From PALSA-505 sp035308365 (GTDB taxonomy: Bacteria; Actinomycetota; Actinomycetes; Streptosporangiales; Streptosporangiaceae): 31,612 nucleotides of DNA. The position numbers were made by a program, and so were the translations under genes. Below are positions 7,619-13,903 of this stretch, in pieces. Under the pieces are notes generated by a model, which was not told where the DNA came from, made no database searches, and worked only from the letters and a program-made list of their open reading frames with translations. Every line of letters begins with the position of its first letter. Positions within the stretch are counted from its first letter, which is position 1. The stretch spans positions 1-31,612 of the forward strand of contig DATGGU010000060.1 of NCBI GenBank assembly GCA_035308365.1, read 5' to 3'.

Positions 7619-7667
7619 GATCCCTACCTTACGTCGCGTCTAGGTTGACTGCTTCTCGCTTCCTGAC
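7619..7667. other. Probable attachment-site junction between element and MFS gene
   Basis: This 49-bp gap separates the integrase start from the first recognisable MFS codons. The MFS frame reads back through an Asp codon (7,665-7,667), fitting the usual LD-x-T motif, and then stops matching; an in-frame TAG lies at 7,641-7,643. The crossover should therefore be near 7,655-7,667. The exact two-base core cannot be set without the other end of the element. Confidence 0.6.
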
Positions 7668-9062
7668 ATGACCGTGGTGAACGTGGCGCTGCCGTCCATC
7701 CAGAGCGCCCTGCACTTCTCCCAGTCCAGCCTGGCCTGGGTGGTCAACGCCTACCTGATCGCCTTCGGCGGCCTGCTCCTGCTGGCGGGCCGGCTCGGCG
7801 ACCTGCTGGGCCGCCGCCGGGTGTTCCTGGCCGGCCTGGTCGTTTTCACCGTCGCATCCCTGGTGTGCGGGCTGGCCACCAGCCAGGCGATGCTGGTCGG
7901 CGCCCGGTTCCTGCAAGGCGCCGGCGGCGCGATGACCTCGGCGGTCATCCTCGGCATGATCGTCACGATGTTCACCGAGCCCCGCGAGCAGGCCAGGGCG
8001 ATCGGTGTCTACGCCTTCGTCGCCTCGGCCGGCGGCGCGGTCGGCCTGCTGGCCGGCGGCGTGCTCACCCAGCTTCTCAACTGGCACTGGATCTTCTTCG
8101 TGAACCTGCCGATCGGGCTGGCCACCGTGGTGCTCACCCGTCGTGTGATCCAGCCGGACGCCCCAGGTCAGGCGGGCGGCCGCGCGGACGTGCCCGGTGC
8201 CGTGCTGATCACCGGGGCGATGGTGCTCAGCGTCTACACGATCGTCGGCCCGGCCGCCCAGCTCGGCTGGCTAGCAGGCCGCACCCTGCTGCTCGGCGGC
8301 TGCTCGCTGGCGCTGCTCGTGGGCTTCGTGGCCAGGCAGGCCACCGCACGCCAGCCGCTCATGCCGCTGCGGATCCTGCGCTCCCGCAACCTGACCGGCG
8401 TGAACCTGCTCCAGGTGCTGGGCACTGCGGGCATGTTCGGCCTGTTCTTCCTGGGCTCGCTGTACCTGCGCCAGATCCTCGGCTACGACCCGCTGCGCAT
8501 CGGCCTGGCCTTCCTGCCGGTCACGGTCGTCATGGGCACCCTGTCCGTGCGCTACACCGACCGGCTGACCGGCCGCTTCGGCACCCGGCGCCTGGTGTTC
8601 GCCGGACTGGCGCTGATCGCCGGCGGGCTGGCCACTTTCACCCAGATCCAGGCCGGCGGCAGCTATCTGACCGGCATCTTCCCGGCCGCCATGCTGATCG
8701 GCACCGGCGCCGGCGTCTGCTTCCCGGCCATGATGACGCTCGGCATGTCCGGCGCCACACCAGCCGACGCCGGCCTGGCTTCCGGCCTGCTGAACACCAC
8801 CGCCCAGGTTGGCGGCGCGCTCGGGCTCGCCGTGCTGGCGACCGTGTCGGCCGCGCGCAGCAGCTTCCTGATCGCCCAGGGACACCCGGTTGCCGCGGCC
8901 CTGACCGATGGCTACCGCCTGGCCTTCTGGATCGCCTTCGGCCTGGTGATCGCCGCGATCGCGGTCGGTGCCGCGGTGCTGCGTCCCGAGCGTGCGCCTC
9001 AGCCGGTGATCACGCAGGCCCTGCCGGACCGCGAACTGGCCCCCTGCTCCGAGGCCGCCTGA
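7668..9062 (+). pseudogene. DHA2-family MFS drug/H+ antiporter gene, 5' end removed by the integrated element
   Basis: The product (464 residues as read) is a 14-segment major facilitator of the DHA2 group (EmrB/QacA type), which exports drugs in exchange for protons. Motif A is present as GRLGDLLGRRRV (41-52), followed by the usual alternating hydrophobic segments and ARFLQGAGGA. Family members begin with a 30-50 residue lead and the first half of membrane segment 1 before LDxTVVNVALPS; here the sequence starts at MTVVNVALPS and no Shine-Dalgarno sequence precedes the ATG. The missing part coincides with the integrase end of the element, so the gene is probably split by integration and would be restored by excision. 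Residual expression of a truncated transporter cannot be ruled out. Codon use is typical high-GC chromosome. Confidence 0.8.
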
Positions 9063-9110
9063 CGGGGCCTTTCTGACAGAGGGTGCCGCGACAATGGTGC
9101 TGACGGCACC

Positions 9111-9151
9111 GCCCAGACGACCCGGCTGGCACCACGGCCGGGTCGCTGGGC
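9111..9151 (+). terminator. Strong hairpin between MFS and hydrolase genes
   Basis: A perfect 9-bp stem, CGACCCGGC (9,118-9,126) and GCCGGGTCG (9,137-9,145), is extended by GCCCA/TGGGC outside small bulges. No T-tract follows, as is common in high-GC actinomycetes. Its position argues that hydrolase translation starts downstream of it. Confidence 0.55.
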
Positions 9152-9201
9152 AACCTGGCGGCGATGATCAAAGCATCGCGCGGAGCATGAAGGGGCTTGC
9201 C

Positions 9202-9981
9202 TTGGACAAGGTCATCTCGGCGGACGGCACGGCCATCGCCTACCAGCGGTTCGGCGCCGGCGGCCCGCCGGTCATCCTGGTGGGCGGCGCCTTCAACGAC
9301 GCGGCATCGTACGTTCCGACGGCCGAGGCGCTCCGCGGGTCGATGACCGCGGTCACCTATGACCGCCGCGGCCGGGGTGCCAGCGGGAACACGCTGCCCT
9401 ACGCGATCGCCCGCGAGGTCGAGGACATTGCCGCCCTGACCGCCGAACTCGGCGGCCAGGCCTGCGTCTGCGGCTTCTCGTCCGGCTCCATCCTGGCCTT
9501 CGAGGCCGCCGCGGCCGGGGTGCCCATCCCCCGGCTGGTCATGTTCGAGCCGCCGTTCCGGCTGCCCACCAGCCCGCCGCTGCCGCCGGGCTACCAGGAG
9601 CAGATGGCCGCGTTCATCGCCTCGGGCCGCAACGGCGAGGCGGTCGGCTACTTCATGACCAAGGCCGTGGGCCTGCCAGCCGACGCGGTCGCCCAGCTGC
9701 GCAAGGCGCCCCACTGGCCGGCCCTGGAGGCGCTGGCCCCATCCGCCGTGCACGACGACCTGCTGGTCGGCGACGGATCCGTCCCGGTAGACCGGCTGGC
9801 CGCCCTGACCGTGCCCACCTTGCTGCTGGACAGCACCGGCAGCGCCCCCTGGCTGCGCAACGCCGCGGTGGCCGTAGCGGACGCTCTGCCCAATGCCAGC
9901 CACCGCAGCCTGGACGGCACCTTCCACAAGCTTCCGCCCGAGATCCTGACCCCGGTGCTGACGGAGTTCTTCCTTGCGTAA
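9202..9981 (+). CDS. Alpha/beta hydrolase
   Basis: A 259-residue alpha/beta-hydrolase-fold protein; the substrate is not identifiable. The catalytic triad is visible: nucleophile Ser93 in GFSSG (91-95), acid Asp210 in TLLLDSTGS, and His242 in GTFHKLP. YDRRGRGASG (53-62) is the typical strand-4 motif. Start choice: the TTG at 9,202 has AAGGGG seven bases upstream, whereas the ATG at 9,187 has its only SD-like GGAG one base away and the open frame from 9,094 runs through a terminator-like hairpin. The last 34 codons are repeated almost exactly just downstream (10,000-10,103). Small hydrolases of this type often sit near efflux genes, but the hairpin separates it from the MFS gene. Confidence 0.85.
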   Translation: MDKVISADGTAIAYQRFGAGGPPVILVGGAFNDAASYVPTAEALRGSMTAVTYDRRGRGASGNTLPYAIAREVEDIAALTAELGGQACVCGFSSGSILAFEAAAAGVPIPRLVMFEPPFRLPTSPPLPPGYQEQMAAFIASGRNGEAVGYFMTKAVGLPADAVAQLRKAPHWPALEALAPSAVHDDLLVGDGSVPVDRLAALTVPTLLLDSTGSAPWLRNAAVAVADALPNASHRSLDGTFHKLPPEILTPVLTEFFLA

Positions 9982-10103
9982 CAGAAGGCTCCCTATGCCG
10001 GACGCTGTGCCCAATGCCGGTCCCCACAGCCTGGACGGCACCTTCCACAAGCTTCCACCCGAGATCCTGACCCGGGTGCTGACGGAGTTCTTCCTTGCGT
10101 AAC
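9879..10103 (+). repeat. Direct duplication of the hydrolase 3' end
   Basis: Positions 9,879-9,982 and 10,000-10,103 (104 bp each, offset 121 bp) differ at only 7 positions. The first copy is the end of the hydrolase gene with its TAA; the second repeats the same codons, including the catalytic-His segment and TAA, but has no gene in front of it. It is either a local duplication or all that is left of a tandem paralogue. Confidence 0.92.
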
Positions 10104-10246
10104 GGCGGCGCCCACACATGATCGCGGCGAGCCCCCTATATCTCGGCGCTCTCCCATCCTCCACCTGCCCACCCAAAACCATCCTCCCCGGGCACCAAAT
10201 CCTGTGTAAACGTTTCCCGCCAACCTCGCGGGCCGGGATGGTGTGG

Positions 10247-10408
10247 CGGTCAGCTCTCGCCGTGCTCGGCGAGCTGCTGCTGCGGCGGATCGGCGACGGT
10301 CCACTGGCCAGCCCCGAGGTCGCCCAGGCCTGGCGGGCGATGCTGGCCGGCTGCGGCACCGCCGCCGTGCCCGAGCTGGCCCGCGAGGCGGGCTGGAGCA
10401 GCAGCAGC
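10247..10408 (+). pseudogene. Remnant of an AraC-family regulator
   Basis: Fifty-four codons in one frame read like the linker and first helix-turn-helix of AraC-family regulators: LGELLLRRIGDGP, then SPEVAQAWRAML and VPELAREAGWS. The match stops just where the HTH recognition helix should come (SRRHL-type sequence), and no ligand-binding domain precedes it. The downstream break falls at the end of the convergent pentapeptide-repeat gene. There is no start signal that would make it a functional short gene. Family assignment is by motif recognition. Confidence 0.6.
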
Positions 10409-10415
10409 GGCGAGG

Positions 10416-11081
10416 CTAGCCGTCGTCTACCACGATGCCCAGGGCCTCGGCCAGTACGGGCGCGATGGCGGCGAGCTGGCCGGAGTTGATGATCGCCCCC
10501 CGCAGCGGGTCGGGCCCGACGATCAGGCCGAGTTCCGAGCCGCGCAGATCCACCCGGTCCAGTCTCGCCTTGCTGAAGTCCACCTCGGTCAGCCGGCAGC
10601 CGGTGAACGCCGTCCTGGCCAGCCTGGCACCGCCGAAGTCCACGTCGCGCAGCAGGCAGTCGGTGAACGTCACCTCGGTCAGGCCACAGTCGCGGAAGTT
10701 CACCGAGTCGAGCTTGCAGCCGGCGAAGACGACCCGGGTCATCCGGGCGCTGAACGCCTGGACCCCGGCCACCACGCCGCCCAGGAACGTGGCGTCGGTC
10801 CACTGCGTCTCGGCCAGGTCGGGCAGCGCCATCCGCACGTCCTTCAGCCACACGTCGCTGAACCTGGACCGGCGGAACCGCCCGCCCTGCACCGACACCC
10901 GGGTGAACGCGCACTCCAGGAACCGCGCGCTGGACGCGTCCTCATCCTCGAAGCTGACCTGATCGAAGTGGACAGTGTCGTAGTCCCCGCCGTCCACAAG
11001 CCCGCCCTCGTACTCGGTGAGGTGAGCACCATAGGGCAGTTCGGCGATGTCGGTGGGCCATCCGGCGGCAGCTCGGCTCAT
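10416..11081 (-). CDS. Pentapeptide-repeat protein
   Basis: A 221-residue protein built mainly of pentapeptide repeats, A(D/N)LXX-like units such as SSARFLECAF, VSVQGGRFRRSRF, LDSVNFRDCGL, VDFGGARLARTAF, VDFSKARLDRVDL. Such sequences fold into a right-handed quadrilateral beta helix; some family members mimic DNA and protect gyrase, but most, including this one, have no assigned role. The C-terminal segment (GPDPLRGAIINSGQLAAIAPVLAEALGI) is typical of the actinobacterial subgroup. ATG 11,081 is chosen because family similarity begins about there; the open frame extends to a GTG at 11,204 but that stretch is unlike the family, and no SD is clear for either start. It is convergent with the AraC remnant. 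Confidence 0.85.
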   Translation of the reverse strand: MSRAAAGWPTDIAELPYGAHLTEYEGGLVDGGDYDTVHFDQVSFEDEDASSARFLECAFTRVSVQGGRFRRSRFSDVWLKDVRMALPDLAETQWTDATFLGGVVAGVQAFSARMTRVVFAGCKLDSVNFRDCGLTEVTFTDCLLRDVDFGGARLARTAFTGCRLTEVDFSKARLDRVDLRGSELGLIVGPDPLRGAIINSGQLAAIAPVLAEALGIVVDDG

Positions 11082-11216
11082 GCGACGAGCCAACCACTGT
11101 TCGATCGACGGCGCGCCACGTTTACCGCCCAATTGCTGCAATATCCCAGGTAGATGCCCCGGACCCGGCCCTTCGCGGCCGTCTGCCGCTGGCTTCCGGT
11201 CCACAGGCGGCTGCCG

Positions 11217-11242
11217 GTCAGGAGCCTACTTAGGCTCCTGAC
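11217..11242. promoter_or_regulatory. Perfect inverted repeat upstream of the whiB7 region
   Basis: GTCAGGAGCC (11,217-11,226) and GGCTCCTGAC (11,233-11,242) form a perfect 10-bp stem with a TACTTA loop, between the divergent pentapeptide and whiB7 transcription units. It has no T-tract. It may be an operator or a leader structure. Confidence 0.5.
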
Positions 11243-11351
11243 CCGCAACGGCTGGGGCGGGAATAAGGCATCTGCCCAATGCGTGGCAAGCGGCCTTACG
11301 GCGAACCTCAGGGTGTGGGCAGAGAGGTGGCCCACGACGAGGGGAGAAGCC

Positions 11352-11483
11352 ATGAACCCGTGCGTGATTCAGAGTCTGGTAGAGGCCTACGACCGGGACC
11401 TGCTCCGGCAGGTGGCCGCGGCGCAGCGGATCAGGATGCCGCGCTGGGTCCGCCGTAGTGCGACCGTGCCGTCCGGGCGCTGA
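11352..11483 (+). CDS. Small ORF immediately upstream of whiB7 (possible leader peptide)
   Basis: A 43-codon ORF starting with ATG behind a strong GGGGAG (11,341-11,346) and ending 12 bp before the whiB7 start. The product is basic at its C-terminus (RIRMPRWVRRSATVPSGR) and matches no family I know. In mycobacteria and streptomycetes whiB7 is controlled by a translated upstream ORF in its leader, which couples its expression to ribosome inhibition; position suggests a similar role here. Against this, the gap to whiB7 is very short and no terminator is visible between the two. It could equally be an ordinary small protein translated with whiB7. Confidence 0.5.
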   Translation: MNPCVIQSLVEAYDRDLLRQVAAAQRIRMPRWVRRSATVPSGR

Positions 11484-11495
11484 GGCAGGTGCCGC

Positions 11496-11786
11496 ATGGT
11501 CATGATGCAGACCCTGGCGCTTGCGCCCAGCGATGCCGAGTTTCCCTGCCTGACCGACCCGGACCTGTTCTTCGCCGAGTCGCCGGCCGACATCGCCCGC
11601 GCCAAGCAGCTCTGCCTGAGCTGCCCGGCGATGGAAGCCTGCCTGGCCGGCGCGCTCGATCGCGGCGAGCCCTGGGGAGTCTGGGGCGGAGAGCTCGTGC
11701 TGCGCGGCACGGTCGTCGCCAGCAAGCGTGGCCGGGGGCGGCCTCGTGGGTCCAAGGCCCGCCGGGACCGTCAGCCGGCCGCCTGA
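11496..11786 (+). CDS. whiB7: WhiB7-type iron-sulfur regulator
   Basis: A 96-residue Wbl protein. The four iron-sulfur ligands are C18, C40, C43 and C49 (the CxxCPxxxxC arrangement), followed by the GVWGGE turn (61-66) used for contact with sigma factor region 4. The C-terminus carries an AT-hook, RGRPR (80-84), in a basic tail; this AT-hook distinguishes WhiB7 from other Wbl proteins. WhiB7 binds the housekeeping sigma factor and activates antibiotic-resistance genes after ribosome stress, and usually its own promoter. The ATG at 11,496 has GAGG (11,481-11,484) upstream. A small ORF precedes it. Nearby drug-efflux and pentapeptide genes would fit its regulon, though nothing in the sequence proves this. 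Confidence 0.9.
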   Translation: MVMMQTLALAPSDAEFPCLTDPDLFFAESPADIARAKQLCLSCPAMEACLAGALDRGEPWGVWGGELVLRGTVVASKRGRGRPRGSKARRDRQPAA

Positions 11787-11853
11787 ACGGCACCGGACCT
11801 TGACGGTCCGCCGGCCGGGCATTGATGTCGTAAGCAGCGGTGAGGAGGTTCCG

Positions 11854-12150
11854 ATGCACGCTTACCCGGTGGACTCCTACGCAATGCGTCTTTACCTCGG
11901 GCAACGTCTCGCCCGTCTGAGCCGGGCCGGGTGTGCTCTGGCCCGTGCCTTCCGCCGTGCCTATGCGGCCGTGCAGCGGTTCAACGACCAGCAGCGACGG
12001 TTCGCCGGCCGGCGGATGTCGGTGGAAGGATTCATGGGCCAGCCGGACAGCGCACCGGAGAACTACGGTGAGTTCCTGTTCCGCACCAGCGGACCGCTGC
12101 TGCACGAGCCGTCCGCGACCGCCCGGCTGTCCGGACGGGGCGTCCGCTGA
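11854..12150 (+). CDS. Small hypothetical protein downstream of whiB7
   Basis: A 98-residue protein with an excellent ribosome-binding site (GAGGAGG, 11,842-11,848) before the ATG. It is basic and helical in the first two-thirds (GQRLARLSRAGCALARAFRR), and its last third ends in LSGRGVR. No domain is recognised and there is no signal peptide. It is co-directional with whiB7 and with the LAL-type gene, whose ATG lies one base after its stop codon. Confidence 0.7.
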   Translation: MHAYPVDSYAMRLYLGQRLARLSRAGCALARAFRRAYAAVQRFNDQQRRFAGRRMSVEGFMGQPDSAPENYGEFLFRTSGPLLHEPSATARLSGRGVR

Positions 12151-12151
12151 C

Positions 12152-13723
12152 ATGGTCGCCGTCACGGGCAGGAGACGATCGGCCGCACGGCTTGGTGGTG
12201 CGGAGGTTGCGCCGCCGGCTGGTGTTTCCCGGGTGACCAGCCCGGTGTTCGTCGGCCGGCAGGCGGAGCTGGCCTGGCTGGTCGGCGGGCTCGCCCGGGT
12301 ACATAGCGGAAGCCCGGCCACCCTGCTGATCGGCGGCGACGCGGGGATCGGCAAGTCGCGGCTGATCCGTGAGTTCGCGATGACGGCTGGGCCGTCGGCG
12401 CGGGTGCTGATCGGGCGCTGTCCCGAGCTTGGCCCGGTGGGCCTGCCCTACGCGCCATTCACCGCCGTCCTGCGGCTCCTGGTCCGGGACCCGGCGACGG
12501 CCAGGCTGGCCTGCCCGCCCGGCAGCGAGCTGACCCGGCTGCTGCCCGAACTGGGCACCCCGGGTGACCCCGCCGCGGAAGCGGCGCCACGGGAAGCCAG
12601 GGCGCGGTTGTTCGTCCAGATGCTCTCACTGCTCGAACAGCTCGGCAGCTACCGGCCGGTCGTGCTGGTCATCGAGGATGCGCACTGGGCCGACGAGTCC
12701 ACCAGGAACCTGCTCTCCTTCCTGGTCGACAACCAGCGGACCATGCACGGCGTGATGATCGTCGTCACCTACCGGTCGGACGAGCTGCACCGCAGCCACC
12801 CGCTCGGCCCGCTGCTGGCCGGGCTCGGCAAGCTCGGCTGGGTGCAGCGCACCGAGCTGGGCGGGCTCAGCCGCGACGAGTCCACCGAGCTGACCACCCG
12901 CATCCTGGGTGGCCAGCCGGCGAGTTCGCTCATCGATCGGATCCGCCACCGGGCCAGGGGCAACCCGCTGTTCACCGAGGAATTGCTGCGCAGCGGCCGC
13001 GCCCCGACGGCCACCCCGCGCGACCTGATGCTCGCTGCGGTGCGCCGGCTCCCCGAGCAGACCCAGGACGTGCTCCGGGCGGCCAGCGTCGGCGGCCAGC
13101 GCACCAGCCGCGCGCTGCTCGCCGCCGTCACCGGCCTCGACGCCGGCCAGCTGGCGGCTGTTCTGCGCCCCGCCGAAGCGGCCGGTGTGCTCAACGCGTG
13201 CCAGGATCCCACGGCCGGTCACGACTGCGTCTTCCGGCATGCGCTGATCGGGGAGGCGCTGCACCAGGACCTGCTCCCTTGCGAGCACACTGAGCTGCAT
13301 CGCCGCTTCGCCACCGTCCTGCAGGCGGACCCATCCCTGGTCCCGGCCGGGAGTGCGGCCATCGAGCTGGCGGAACACTGGCACCACGCGCACGACCCGG
13401 CCCGGGCGCTCGGCAGCGCCTGGCAGGCCGCGGCCGAGGCGGGCCGCGTCCTGGGCAGCGCCGAGCGCCTGGCCATGCTGGTCAGGGTGCTCGAACTGTG
13501 GGGGAGCGTCCCCGATGCCAAGGACCTGACCGGCACCAGTCACACCGACGTGCTCCGCCAGGCGGCGCAGGCCGCCGACGCCGCCGGAGAAAACCAGCTC
13601 AGCAGTACGCTGGCGGCCGCAGCCAACGCCGAGGATTTCGTGGACATAACCCCCGAACGAGCCGCGAGGCTGCTGGGCCGCCATGACCACACCCCATCAG
13701 ATGCTGGCCACGCGCCCTGCTGA
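12152..13723 (+). CDS. Truncated LuxR-type (LAL) regulator: AAA ATPase part only
   Basis: A 523-residue protein matching the N-terminal half of large ATP-binding LuxR (LAL) regulators. Walker A is GDAGIGKS (62-69), Walker B VLVIEDAHWAD (171-181); RGNPLFTEEL and AEHWHHAHDPARAL are further family landmarks. Full LAL proteins run to about 900-1,000 residues with a tetratricopeptide region and a C-terminal LuxR helix-turn-helix. Here the homology stops at about residue 510 (ERAARLLGRH) and the frame ends 13 residues later, with no HTH in the remaining 180 bp. It therefore lacks its DNA-binding part: either a decayed gene or a stand-alone ATPase. The ATG at 12,152 follows the previous stop by one base; a GTG at 12,233, just before the domain, is an alternative start. 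Confidence 0.75.
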   Translation: MVAVTGRRRSAARLGGAEVAPPAGVSRVTSPVFVGRQAELAWLVGGLARVHSGSPATLLIGGDAGIGKSRLIREFAMTAGPSARVLIGRCPELGPVGLPYAPFTAVLRLLVRDPATARLACPPGSELTRLLPELGTPGDPAAEAAPREARARLFVQMLSLLEQLGSYRPVVLVIEDAHWADESTRNLLSFLVDNQRTMHGVMIVVTYRSDELHRSHPLGPLLAGLGKLGWVQRTELGGLSRDESTELTTRILGGQPASSLIDRIRHRARGNPLFTEELLRSGRAPTATPRDLMLAAVRRLPEQTQDVLRAASVGGQRTSRALLAAVTGLDAGQLAAVLRPAEAAGVLNACQDPTAGHDCVFRHALIGEALHQDLLPCEHTELHRRFATVLQADPSLVPAGSAAIELAEHWHHAHDPARALGSAWQAAAEAGRVLGSAERLAMLVRVLELWGSVPDAKDLTGTSHTDVLRQAAQAADAAGENQLSSTLAAAANAEDFVDITPERAARLLGRHDHTPSDAGHAPC

Positions 13724-13817
13724 AGCCAAGCGGTCAGCGGACCCCGGTCAGCAGCGTGGGGGCCGGAGGTCGTCCCACCGTAAACCGTAAAACGGCCCCA
13801 GCCCCGATCGTGGGGGT

Positions 13818-13836
13818 CCGGGGGCTCGGCCCCCGG
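13818..13836. terminator. GC-rich hairpin between convergent genes
   Basis: An 8-bp perfect stem (CCGGGGGC and GCCCCCGG, 3-nt loop) lies between the convergent LAL-type and lhr genes, with a second small hairpin CCCC-GATCGT-GGGG just to its left. No T-tract is present. A bidirectional terminator is the simplest reading. Confidence 0.5.
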
Positions 13837-13903
13837 GAAGATACTGCGGGCTACGGCGCAGGTGGCCAACTGCCACCAAGCAGCATGAGCCGCCACGGCC
13901 CTC

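Larger units (their letters stand above)
1..7660. mobile_element. Integrated element with serine integrase and lone HK97 capsid (left end not in window)
   Basis: The segment from the window start to just beyond the integrase start codon differs from the rest in base composition and codon use: A/T-ending codons are common, whereas genes after 7,668 use almost only G/C-ending codons. It holds phage-type genes (HK97 capsid, sigma-like regulator, large serine integrase) and ends at an MFS gene lacking its 5' end. The right boundary is inferred from that truncation and lies within about 7,619-7,667. No 5' fragment of the MFS gene was found to the left, so the left boundary must be outside the window. 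Whether the DUF5753/DUF397 pair belongs to the element or is older chromosomal material inside it cannot be told. It could be a prophage remnant, a capsid-encoding satellite or another phage-derived integrative element. Confidence 0.75.

Noticed and set aside
9010..10914. A 634-codon minus-strand open frame opposite the hydrolase and pentapeptide genes.
   Set aside because: It is Arg/Gly-rich, matches no family and lies antisense to genes with clear catalytic motifs; long shadow frames are normal at this GC content.
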